From contig JAWUZG010000157.1 in the NCBI GenBank assembly GCA_036785705.1, positions 682,001-746,000 on the forward strand: a DNA stretch of 64,000 bases. Reading direction: 5' to 3'. This DNA is from Acanthornis magna. Taxonomy: Eukaryota > Chordata > Aves > Passeriformes > Acanthizidae. The notes under the pieces were generated by a model that had not been told where the DNA came from, ran no database searches, and was given only the letters and a program-made list of their open reading frames with translations. The translations under genes were made by a program, and so were the position numbers. This document shows positions 34,262 through 44,900 of this stretch, piece by piece (the first letter of the stretch is position 1; each line of letters starts with the position of its first letter).

Positions 34262-35290
34262 GGGTGGGTGGGTGGGCACAAAGATGGCTCCTGTGTGTTC
34301 TGTGTTAATATTCTGGAAGTTTTTACCATGTCCAGCAGAGCCAATCTCTGGTGGCTCTGAAGATGATGGACATGCTGCTGGCCAAGTCTGGGCCAATTAG
34401 AGATGTTAGTTACGCCTCTGTGAAAACATATTTAAGAAGAAATCAAAACAATGTGAGCAGGCGCTTCTTTTCAGCCAGAGAAGGAGGAGGAGGTGAGAAT
34501 ATGTGAGAGAAAACAACATGGAGACACCAAGGGCAGTGGAGAAGGTGGGGGAGGAGGTGCTCCAGGTGCCGGAGCTGAAAACCCTCTGCCAGCCATGGTG
34601 AAGACCATGGTGAAGCAGATTGTTGTCCCCCTGCAGCCCATAGAGTCCACGAGGGGTGCAGAGATCCACTCACAGCCCGTGGGGAGTTGCCCACACCAGA
34701 GCAGGTGGATGCCTGGAGGAAACTGTGATCCAGTGGGAGTCCCAGAAGAAAGAAAGGCCTTGCTCCTGGGGTGGAACAGCCTGGCCTCAGAGGTCTGCAG
34801 CCCGTGGATGAGGGACTCATGTTGCAGCAGATTCAGGCAGGCTGCTGCTCCTGAGATTTGGACCCACACTAAAGAAGGTCGCAGAGGACTGTCTCCCGTG
34901 GAGGGACCCCATGGCAACATAGAGGACTCCGCTCCCTAGCAGCCAAAGAAAACCTCTGTCATGGACTGACCAAACCCCTATACCCTGTCGCCCTGTGCTG
35001 CTGGGGGGAAGGAGGGAAGGGAGTGAGTGGAAAAACAGTGTCTTAAGGAGTTAGTTTTACTTCTCATTTGCCACCTCTGACTCTGTTAAGTTAGCAATAA
35101 ATCACTTTGCAACTTTTAAGTTTCAAAATACTTTGCCCTCAGTACATCCTCCCCCAGTTCCTTATCTCAACTCATAAGCCCTTTGTGTGTGTGTGTGAAC
35201 TTTTTTTTCTCTCTCCTCTGCACAGCTGTGGCAGGAGAGAGCGGAGAGCACAGATGTCATAGGTGCCTGGCATTTGGCCAGGGTCAAACC
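34262..35290 (+). mobile_element. LTR-like element, copy 1
   Basis: Direct duplicate of 58679-59940. Common landmarks are CAAAGATGGCTCCTG, TGATGGACATGCTGCTGGCC, a TATA-like TATTTAAGAAGAAATC near 34430, a run of GGAGGA, AATAAATCACTTTGCAACTT near 35096 and GCCTGGCATTTGGCCAGGG near the end. This fits U3-R-U5 of an endogenous retrovirus LTR; no coding region adjoins it. Confidence 0.6.
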
Positions 35291-35304
35291 ACGGCACAGA
35301 GTCA

Positions 35305-36479
35305 GGTGTCCTGAGGCCATGGCAGTGGTGGCATCGTGAGAGAGAGACTCTGATGGGACACAAGCCCTGGGCTGCAGCTGCTGTCCCTCTCCTCCATGCA
35401 GGCACCTTAAAGACGACTCGTGTACGAACTTTGAATGAAATCCTGGACTTGCTTGGAACAAGGGAGGAAGCAGCAGGTGCTGAAGCAAAGCAGGCAGTTG
35501 TGGCGCAGGTTCAGGGCTGGAGGGAAGCACTTTGGTGTCTGCTGAGAAGATGGCCCGGTTCACAGGCACAGGCTTTGCTGCTAGAGGATCCTGCTTTGCT
35601 CTTGCTGGAGGCCATTCCCTAGCAGCAGTGCATGGCCCTGCATTTTTCCTGCATCAAGTCTTGAGGACATGGGGCAACAAGTCTGTCCTGTGTCCATTTG
35701 ACAGCAGAAAAGGGCAGGACATGTCTGCTTCCAGCGCTTCTCTGGGCTGCTCCTTCAGGGTGCTGGCACCATCATCAGAGACACAGACCAGCTTCTCCTC
35801 CCAGAGTTATCCCTCCCCCCTGCACTTCCCCAGGTGATTCCCTCGACGTTCACTGGGGAACCTCCCTGTTTGTGGCCGTCCATTGCCGTGCTCAGCAGGC
35901 ACCCCGTCGTGGTTGGACAGGAGCTGCCACAGCCACACACGCAGCAATTGGAGCGCTGAATACCAGAGGCTGGCCCGATTCTTTTTTTCCCATGCTTGAG
36001 AAAGTCAGGAAAGCCCAAGGGAACTTCACAGTGTCTCTGTGCAATCTTACTGTCCTGTGAAACTCAGCAGCTGATGGTGCTCTTGTGCTCCTGCTAATCC
36101 CTTCCATGACAAAGAATCATTCCAGGAAGGCACAACATCATCTGGCAGATCCCAAGCTTGCCACCGCTTGCTGCAGGTGCTCCTGCCAACAGCCACCTGC
36201 AGGAAGGAGCACAGACACCAATGCACCAATGTTGGCTTTGGCTGCCCTCTGGCAGAGAAGCACCCCCGGGGGCGCAGGTCTCTGGGCCAGGAGATGGCAC
36301 TGGCACGGCCAGGGCTCGGGGGGTGGCAGGTCTGCTTCGGCAGGGACTGTGCCACACCTGCTGATTTCAGTGCTCCCCAGGCCCTGGGCGTCAGAGCAGC
36401 ATTGGTGCCCTGGCCCACACGTTCCTTGTGTGTGTCACAGCCCCGTGTTGAGGATGGCCAGCAGCCGGGACTTGTCCCA
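35305..36479 (+). repeat. MROH 5' block, copy A1
   Basis: Direct duplicate of 39297-40476, identical over some stretches and clearly diverged in others. It ends with ATGGCCAGCAGCCGGGACTT, a possible start (MASSRDLSQ). Open frames inside are not conserved between the copies because of small indels, so it is likely promoter or 5' untranslated sequence. Confidence 0.7.
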
Positions 36480-36536
36480 AGGAGGCTCCTGTGCCCTGGG
36501 ATGCGGGGCCATCTCCGGCTCTCTGCTGCTCTCCAG

Positions 36537-37885
36537 GCCTCTCGGGCAGCGCTGCTTAGTGTGGCCCAGTTCCTGAAGAGGAGGGATCTCGAGCAGCTGC
36601 TGAAGAAGCAGCAGCTGTGGAAGTTGGGCGAATGCCTGGTAAGGACAGCCTGGAAGCCCCAGCCGCAGTCCGGACAAGGCCCCTGTGGCCGCTGCTCAGT
36701 GTGTGCGGCTGGCAGCTGTGGCCCTGCCCGCTGCTGCGCCCAGGGGCCACGCGGGCTCTTCTCCAGGCTCCTGTGGCCCCGAGCCGGGTGCCCATGGAGC
36801 CCCGGCCCAGCTGGGCCGTGCGCCGGGGCGGCCCCGCGGCTCCCCGGGCAGCAGCCGGCCCTCTGGCCCCTCCAAAGGCCGGCGCCAGCGGCTGCTGGCC
36901 GCGCCTCAGGGCTGTGCGGCCAGGGGCCCCAGGCCAGCGCCGGGCGCAGCGAGCGCCCGCCCGAGGGGCTGAGCCCGCGCCAAGCCTTCCCTGCGGGCCC
37001 TCTCTCTCTGCAGCTGGCACACGACAGGAGCCGAGCGGCCGAGCAGCTGCGCCAGGCCCTGCCCTACGTGCACAGCCCACAGGAGCCCCTGCGAGAGGAG
37101 GCCGTCAGGTTCATCGGTGAGCCGCCAGCCCGGGCTCCCTCCCCGCCCCGCGCCGCCACAGCTCGGGCCCAGCCCCGGCTGCTGCCCCGGCAGCGCCATC
37201 CGGGCACGGGGCTCTGGAGCCCCGCCTGCCCTCGGGGCTGTTGCCGCCCTCCTGTCGCAGCCGTGCCCTTCCTCGGGCGGCACGATGCGGCAAGGGCCCG
37301 GGCTGAGCCGTGCCGGTGCAGGAGGCCGTGCGGCCCCAGGGCTGGCAGCGCCGCTGGGGGGGAGCTGTGCCGCTGGGCGCCGTGACAGGCTCTGTGTTGC
37401 CAGGGATGGTCGGGCGGAGCTTGAGGGGGCAGCAGGAAGAATTGCAGCTCATCTTGGACGGTGAGTGAGGGCAGCGGGCTGGCAGCAGGGGCTGGCGGGG
37501 GCAGCTGCAATCCCTGCCCGGCTGCGGAGGGCTCCGCTCCCTGTGCGGACAAGGGGCGGCGTGGGCATAGCACACAGAGATTTCAGGGGCACGTCGGGGA
37601 TTCGTGGCCAGCACCTTCGGGCTTATGCCCTTGGCCCCTGCTCCCTCGTGGCCGTGGCAAGAGCGGGCTGGGATGGCCCTGGCAAGGGGGGGTCTCCTCG
37701 GGTTCCCACAGGTCCGGGATGTGACTGTGGCTCTCTTCCTCTCTGTGCCAGTCCTTGAAGACATGGAGGATGACACCAGCGACACCGTCAGAAGCCTGGC
37801 ACTTCAAACATGGCACATCCTCCAGGCGCTAGCGAGGACTCGCACCTCCAGCATCGGAAGCTGCAAGATGGCCTCCGCAGGGTGA
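36537..37885 (+). pseudogene. MROH-like gene, internally deleted upstream copy (last four exons)
   Basis: Exons 36537-36638, 37014-37116, 37404-37460 and 37752-37885 are near-identical to the last four exons of the downstream MROH gene, with the same GT-AG sites. They encode a HEAT-like segment (AQFLKRRDLEQLLKKQQ, then AAEQLRQALPYVHSPQEPL). The copy lacks all preceding exons: block A1 joins directly to this block at about 36480. In the last exon one G is missing (ATCGGAAGC against ATCGGGAAGC), so the frame ends early at 37885 in place of the conserved GWLCCWSS tail. It lacks a supported start and is most likely non-functional. Confidence 0.85.
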
Positions 37886-39102
37886 GCCAGACATGGCTTC
37901 GTGTGTGGGGCCGTGGCTGGCTTTGCTGCTGGAGCTCTGCGGAGAGCTGATCTGTCTCCTCCATCCGCTGGGGCCACCTGAGGCTGCTGGGAACTCCTTT
38001 CTTTTTAAGCATTTCCTCTTTTTTTATTATCTCAATATAGAATCTGTTCTGATACACAGACTCTCAGGATCTTTCTTTCAGTGCCCAGTATCTGCAGGGC
38101 ATAGGGGAAGAGGGGGGGAACAGGATGCTTGTGCTCAGCAGGTTGCCCAGGCGTGCAGTGTGGAAGGAATGTGGCCAGAAGCGCCTTGGCCTTTGGTGGT
38201 TCTGCTGCAGCCTTAACGCTTCCGCCAGAGCGAGTGGGCAGAGGCTGGAGCTGCGGGGATCCCTGGGAGACTGGTGCCTGGAGATGGCCACAAGCCCTGT
38301 GCCAGCAGGGCAGCGCCATCTGTGTCCTGCCCGTGTGTTGCTGGCTGGATTGCCGAGGGCTCCGAGGTGCCTCTTGGTGCGGCTCCTCTGGAGCTCCAGC
38401 GGGGCTGTGCCGCTGCCGGGCAGGTTGACCGGGCTGGGGGAGACCCTGAGGGGACGGGGTGGTGGGAGGCTGTAAAGGGATGAGGTGCTGCGCAGGCCCT
38501 GATTGGGACGAGGCAGTGGGACAGCATGAGGGGGGAATGTGTGAGGGGGTGGGTGACAGGAGCCTACCAGGGCCAGGAGGCCTATGTGGGGCTGGGTGCT
38601 GGGTGCTGGGAAGCCCTGAGGAATTGGGTATCAGAGGCCCTAAGCAGCCCCCAGGCAGCTGCCTTGTTCCTGACAGCTGCTCTGGTGTTTCCCCAAGGCA
38701 TCTCCCATGCCTCGAGGCTGAGCCTCAGCGGGAGGGAGGCTGGGGACACCGCTGAGGTGCCCAGGCTGGGCTGGCTGGGGACAAGGAGGGCAAGGGGGCC
38801 TTGCCGGGGCATGGCGACTGCGTGCTGCCTACAAGGGGCAGTGGGCAGTGGGCAGTGGCAGGGCTGGCGGCCAGCCCGGGCCTCCACGGCTGCCCAGGCC
38901 ATGGTGCTGTGGCCGAGTCCCCCCTAACACAGAGCTCTGGCACTGCAGAGCCGCTGCCACCATGAGGAGGGCAGCGCTGTCTCCTCGAGCAGGCCTGCGG
39001 AGTCGCTGCTGTGGAAGTGGCTCTGGGCACTGCAGAAACAGCACCAGAGCGTGCGCAGGAACAGCAGGAGCCAGAACACTGCTACCTGCTCAACAAGGCA
39101 CC
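37886..39102 (+). repeat. Downstream block B1 with a relic MROH exon
   Basis: Near-identical to 46545-47711. Its 3' part, 38830-39070, resembles the intron and exon at 42680-42941 of the full MROH copy: CAGGGCTGGCGGCCAGCC, CAGGCCATGGTGCTGTG, then CAG and an exon-like AGCCGCTGCCACCATG. So a third decayed MROH piece is embedded here. The heptamer GGGCAGT is repeated about three times near 38840. Confidence 0.7.
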
Positions 39103-39296
39103 CGCACCGGCCAGGACACCAAACGGGGATACTGTGGGCACAATGGCACGTGGTTTGGCAAAAGGCTTCAGCACAACTGACCACAATGGCTTTCTCTTGA
39201 TTTGCCAGCCTCACAGCAAGACTTGGCAGCTTCTGCTGTAGCCTGTGCCCCTGACTGACTTCAACGGCCGTGCTTGAGGGCAGACTCGCCTTCCAC

Positions 39297-40476
39297 AGTC
39301 AGGCCTCCCGAGGCCGCGGCATTGGTGCCATCGTGAGAGAGAGACTCTGATGGGACACGAGCCCTGGGCTGCAGCTGCCGTCCCTCTCCTCCATGCAGGC
39401 ACCTTCAAGATGACTCGTGCACAAACTTTGAAATGAAATCCTGGACTTGCTTGGAACAAAGGAGGAAGCAGCAGGTGCTGAAGCAAAGCAGGCAGTTGTG
39501 GCGCAGGTTCAGGGCTGGAGGGAAGCACTTTGGTGTCTGCTGAGAAGATGGCCCGGTTCACAGGCACAGGCTTTGCTGCTAGAGGATCCTGCTTTGCTCT
39601 TGCTGGAGGCCATTCCCTAGCAGCAGTGCATGGCCCTGCATTTTTCCTGCATCAAGTCTTGTGGATTTGTGGCAACAAGCCTGTCCCGTGTCCCTGCAAC
39701 AGCAGAAAAGGGTGGGACACTTCTGCTTCCAGCACTTCCCTGGGCTGCTCCTTCAGGGTGCTGGCACCATCATCAGAGACAGACCAGCTTCTCCTCCCAG
39801 AGTTATCCCTCCCCCCTGCACTTCCCCAGGTGATTCCCTCGACGTTCACTGGGGAACCTCCCTGTTTGTGGCCGTCCATTGCCGTGCTCAGCAGGCACCC
39901 AGTTGTGTTTGGACAGGAGCTGCCACAGCCACACACGCAGCAACTGGAGCACTGAATACCAGAGGCTGGCCCGATTCTTTTTTCCTGTGTGCAAGAAAGA
40001 CAGTCAGGAAAGCCCAAGGAAACTTGACAGTGTCTCTGTGGAATCTCTCTGTTCTGTGAAATTCAGCAGCTAATGGTGTTCTTGCGCTCCTGCTAATCCC
40101 TTCCATGAAAAAGAATCATCCCAGGAAGGCGCAACATCATCTGGCAGATCCCAACTGTTGCCACCGCTTGCTGCAGGTGCTCCTGCCAACAGCCACCTGC
40201 AGGAAGGAGCACAGACACCAATGCACCAATGTTGGCTTTGGCTGCCCTCTGGCAGAGAAGCACCCCCGGGGGCACAGGTCTCTGGGCCAGGAGATGGCAC
40301 TGGCACTGCCAGGGCTCGGGGGGTGGCAGGTCTGCTTTGGTGGGGACTCTGCTGCACCTGCTGATTTCAGTGCTTCCCCAGGCCCTGGGCGTCAGAGCAG
40401 CATTGGTGCCCTGGCCCACACGTTCCTGTCTGTGTCACAGCCTCGTGTTTAGGATGGCCAGCAGCCGGGACTTGTC
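39297..40476 (+). repeat. MROH 5' block, copy A2
   Basis: Direct duplicate of A1, placed before the fuller MROH copy. The possible start ATG is at 40454 (MASSRDLSQAGRAASVEGP). No splice link from here to the first recognised exon could be proven. Confidence 0.7.
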
Positions 40477-40711
40477 CCAGGCAGGCCGTGCAGCTTCTGT
40501 GGAAGGCCCCGTGCCCTTCCCGCTGCAGCTGCGTCGGCAGCCGTGGGGGCTCCTGCTGCTGCCCTGAGCCTGCAGAGCAGGGGAGCGTTGCTTCTTGTTT
40601 GAGCCGTTCCTAAGGTTCCTATCGGGCTGCCTTAGATGCTTGGGGCAACAGATTCCTTCCAACCTGGGCCACTTTGGGAGGGCTGGGGGCAGCCCCAGGG
40701 CAGGCGGCAGT

Positions 40712-40870
40712 GTGTGTAAGGGCCCTTTGTGACACAGTGCAGCATGGTCACTCACCATGGGATGGAAGCAGGACAGGCTGTCCAAGGGCCCTTTGTGACA
40801 TGGTGCAGCATGGGATGGAACCGGGACAGGGTGTCCAAGGGCCCTTTGTGACACGTTGTGACATAGGCTC
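40712..40870. repeat. Tandem repeat, about 55 bp, three units
   Basis: Each unit contains AAGGGCCCTTTGTGACA, followed by GTGCAGCATGG and GGGACAGG phrases. It sits in the 5' part of the MROH locus. Confidence 0.8.
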
Positions 40871-40984
40871 TGGCGGCAACATAACCACGCCACTGTGCTC
40901 GGAGCACGCGACGGGACAGGACGGGACAGAGTGGTGCCGTGAGGAGCCCCCGCACAGCACACTCGTTCCTTGCTAACCTGGAGC

Positions 40985-41350
40985 TTTTCCGAGGCGTTTC
41001 TCCTGCAGGTGACCTCGTGGCCAGACCACAGGACTTGGTGACCCGTGGCCTTCCCGAGGCTTCTCTTCTGCAGCTGCCCTCAAGGGCAGGCTGCGGGACT
41101 TGGTGCCCGCAGCTCTTCCGAGGCATCTCCCATCCCGGCGGCCGGTGCCCTCGAGGCCAGGCCCTGGGAGTTGCTGACCAAAATCCTTGCCGAGGAGTCT
41201 CCCGCCCTTGTGGCAGGAGCCCTCGAGACCAAAGTACAGGACTTGGTGTCCTGTAACCTTCCCAAGGCTTCACTCTTGCAGGTACCTTCCAGGCACAACT
41301 GCAGGACTTGGTGAGCCACAGCTTTCCCGAGGCATCTCTCCTGCAAATAG
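40985..41350 (+). repeat. About 72-bp coding-like tandem repeat in the MROH 5' region
   Basis: Five units share GGACTTGGTG, CCCGAGGC and TCTCTTCTGCAG-like words. Translated, a unit reads roughly AGALETKVQDLVSCNLPKAS then LLQ. Units drift between frames, so the array is interrupted by small indels. It may be repeated N-terminal exons or a coding minisatellite of the MROH gene. Confidence 0.65.
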
Positions 41351-41352
41351 CC

Positions 41353-41880
41353 TTTATTCCAGTCAGTGACATGGAGCAAAGACCTCTGAGCGCGCCCAAG
41401 CAGGCCAGGGGGAAGGAGCAGGAGGGAGAAGGCCCTGGAACTGCCCCAGCACAGCAGCCTGGAGAGGTGGAGCAGCTCCAGCTGCTGCAGGAGGGTGAGT
41501 GGCAGAGCTGGGCCACAGGGCTGCTGCCTGCAGCAAGGTTGGCCCCATCCCATCCCATCCCATCCCATCCCATCCCATCCATCCCATCCCATCCCATCCC
41601 ATCCCATCCCATCCCATCCCATCCCATCCCATCCACCTTGGGGACATTCCCATGGGCAAGACGGAAGAGGGGCTGGGGCTGCCGCCCCCCGCAGCCGTGC
41701 TCCATCCCCAGGGCATCCCAGGGGCTATCCCCGCCTTGGCAGTGCAGGGCTGGGCTGTGTTCTCCGGCCTCTCCCACAGCCCCTCAGCTCTGGCTGCGCT
41801 CGCTCTTTGCCAGATGCAGGCATGCAATGCACACAAGTGCAGGAACCCAGCCGTGGCCTCATCTGCAAAAACAGTGCAGG
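41353..41880 (+). other. Probable 5' exons of the MROH gene, unresolved frame
   Basis: An exon-like stretch at 41370-41493 follows TTATTCCAG and reads SDMEQRPLSAPKQ up to LLQE, then GGTGAGTG. A second at about 41814-41880 follows TTTGCCAG and ends before GTACCTG. The frame joining these to 41989 could not be settled. Confidence 0.45.
41545..41634. repeat. ATCCC pentanucleotide array
   Basis: About 18 CATCC units with one short interruption near 41577 lie inside an MROH intron. Confidence 0.95.
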
Positions 41881-41988
41881 TACCTGCAGCCATCCCCACC
41901 TGGGCTGGGCCTGCTGTCACTGCTCAGCCGAGCACCGCGCTTGGAGAACTCCATGGAACATCCCTCTCTTCTTGCCCTTCTCCTACAG

Positions 41989-44900
41989 ATGGTTTGCAAA
42001 TTCATCAGGAGAATTCGGCAGGAGGAGTCTAGCGTCATGGGCACTGGGGTCACAGCACACTCTGACATCTTCAAATACAAGAGTGGTGCTGCCCTGCTGG
42101 ATTTGATTCTGGAGGAGGGTGTCTCCAGTCAAAGCAAGTAAGCAGCCTGTGGCCGGGGCTGGAGCCCCCCAGGAATCGCTTGGCCTCCCAAGCCACGCCC
42201 GCTGGTCCCTTGAAGCCTTTGAGGCCATCCCAGTGTGGTGGCAAGGGAAGCACTTCTCTGGGGAAGCTGGGGACATTACTCCCTCTGGCAGCTTTCCAGC
42301 TCTCCCTCTGCCTTCTCCAGGTGCCCGCCGTGGTGAGGTACATCCACCAGTGGCTCGTGTCCCATGAGTTTCCTGAGCGCAATGTGTACAGGCCACTTCT
42401 GGATCTGACTGAGGAATACCCTGCTGATGCAGTGATAACTCTCCTGCGCGTGGCCCCATCGTGTGACAGGTACGGGGCCACCTGCCCAGAGGGCTCAGGG
42501 CTCCCCAGCCCCATCCCCCTGTGGAGCCCTGTCCCAGGTGTCTGACAAATGGAGAGCTCCAGGGCCCTCTGGCTCCTCCATTTGCCAGCCCTGGCATGCC
42601 AGCCCCCAAGCCTGCTGCCATGCTCCCTCCCTGCCCCTCGCTGGCCTGTCCCCCACACGGCTGGGCTGCCTGGCTGCTGCTGGCCAGAGGCAGTGGGCAG
42701 AGGCAGGGCTGGCGGCCAGCCAGGGCCCCCACAGCTGCCCAGGCCATGGTGCTGTGTCCGAGACCCCACTGAGACTGAGCTCTGACCCCACAGAGCTGCT
42801 AGTAGCATGTGGAGGGCCATCATATGCTCGCTCAGGGCTGCCGAGCCGGCCATGCTGACTCTCCTGGATGTGCTGGGGAGCTGGCCAGAGCACAGCACGC
42901 GCACCTCCGATGAGGACCACACGCATGTCTTTGCCCTGGCTGTGAGTTTCTGCAACTGTCCTTTGCTCACCCCCAGCTCACCTCTCCAGCAGCCCTCCAT
43001 CCTCCTTCCCCCACTGCACCTCCGTGCTTCTGGTGCTGGGCAGAAACCTGTGCTAGGGGCAGGTTCAGGGGCACCAGGCCCGGTGCTCCCCCAGCGTCTC
43101 CCCTGGCCTCTCCCTCCCACGCTCGGGCCCTGCCACATGGACACCTCGGCACTGAGCGCTGTCTTGGGCTGCTTTGTCTTCTGCAGGCAACTCTGGTGAT
43201 GTGGAAGATCCTCCAGGTGCCCATCTGCCCCAATGCAGTGATGCTGTATTTCCCTCGCCTCTTTGTGCATCTGCTCTTCCAAGTGTTCTGCAGCACATTG
43301 GATATGCCAGACGAGGTCCAGACCTTCTGGAAGGGATGCCAGCAGCAACACGGCCTTGCCACTAACCCCAACAGGTGCTCCATGCCAGTTCTCCTGTCCC
43401 ACCCGTGTCCCCAGGGCACGAGCCAGTGCTCCCAGCATGACCTGGGCTTTGCTCTGCACACAGCTTTGCAGTGCAGACCCTGAAGGCCCTGCTCCACCGA
43501 CTGCACTATGAGGATGTGGTGGCGGCAATGGAACGCAAGCGTGGCTGGCAAAGACTGCTCTGTGCTGACAGCCAGCACTATGCTGTGCGTGTGCTGGCCA
43601 GGTCAGAGTCCCCTCCTCCCCGCGGCCCATGGCATTTGTGCCCGGGGTGCCACTCACCGTCCCTGTGCTCGTGGGGCCAGAGGGCCTTGTCACCTAGAGA
43701 CGGCCGAGCAGCCTGGAAAAGGCTGTGAGAGGAGGCTGCCCACAAGCAGCTGCCTCCCAAAGCGCCCACGTGCCCTGCAGGGATGCTGGGGAAAGAGCAC
43801 ACCTCTGTGAGTCAGTCCTGGGAGAGCTTTGCACCCCCACCTCAGGCTCTTGGTGCCCTTTCCCTCCTGCCAGGGAGATGTCCTGTGTCTCCCCATCCTT
43901 GTGTTCCCGCATCGCTCACCACCTGCTCAGGCTGCTCAGCAAGAGGGATCCACGCTGGGATCTGCCTGCCCTGGCATTCCTTGTGGAGGTGAGCCTGAAG
44001 GCCAGTGCTGCCTCGCTCACCTGCCTCCCAGCTCTCTGCCCTCTCGTAGCTGCAGCTGCCTAGGACGGTGCCCGTGCCCTTGCGCTGCGGCCTGGGCCCA
44101 GCCTCGTGCACTGCTGGGCTCCTGCCAGCCGGCTCCCCTCTCACTGCCCTGTGCCTTTCAGACCCTGCAGTGCCTGGACTTGACAAAATGTGGGATCAGA
44201 GTCCTGAAAATCCTGTCAAGGCACCTGCAGAGCAAGTGCAGGGAGAGGCGTCGCCTGGCGCTCAGGGCCCTCTTCAATCTCACAGATGATCCCTTGATGG
44301 TGAGAAGGGGGCAGTGGCTGAAGCCGTGCCAGCAGTGTGGGGCTGGGCAACACAGCCGCTTGGGCTTGGCTGGGCTTCAGGAGCTGAGGCAGCTGCTCCC
44401 AGCTCTCCTGCCTCCCACTTCAGCTGCCTGCCTGCTTTGGGGACAGGCCTTTGGCCTCTGGGCCCTGTGGCTGCAGGCTGCCATTTCACAGACTTGTGTT
44501 CTGCACAGATTGAAAGAATGTGGAGCCTGACCGGAAGGCTCGTCCAGCTCCTGTGGGACACAGATGGACGCGTGGTTGCGATGACACTCATCGTACTTGG
44601 CTATACAGTCGTGGACAAAGTCACGCTGATAGCCAGCCCCATTGCCCTGCAGCTGGCTGAGGCACTCCTGCCGCTCTTTGACAATGTAAGGCTCTGCGCC
44701 CCCAGCCACGGGCACTGGGTGCTGCCCGGACACTTTGCGCCCTGGGCATTTTCAGGCGTGCGCCTAGGTGAGCTCGGAGCAGCCAGTGCTGAGGTCTGTC
44801 TTCTTTTCATACAGGATAATAGCGTGGTGCGGCTGCTCTCCATGGTGCTCTTCCGAGCTTTGGTGACCTCTGGAGCGCTAAAGTGGGAAAAGGCCCTGAA

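Noticed and set aside
35400..35622. Coding exon in the MROH 5' block (KTTRVRTLNEILDLLG)
   Set aside because: The second copy at 39400-39620 has an indel that breaks the frame, so coding constraint is not supported.
36168..37385. 405-codon plus-strand open frame
   Set aside because: Reads through introns between MROH exons; only short parts match the HEAT-like protein, and splice sites explain the structure better.
42071..43693. 540-codon minus-strand open frame
   Set aside because: Antisense to five MROH exons with conserved splice sites; no domain.
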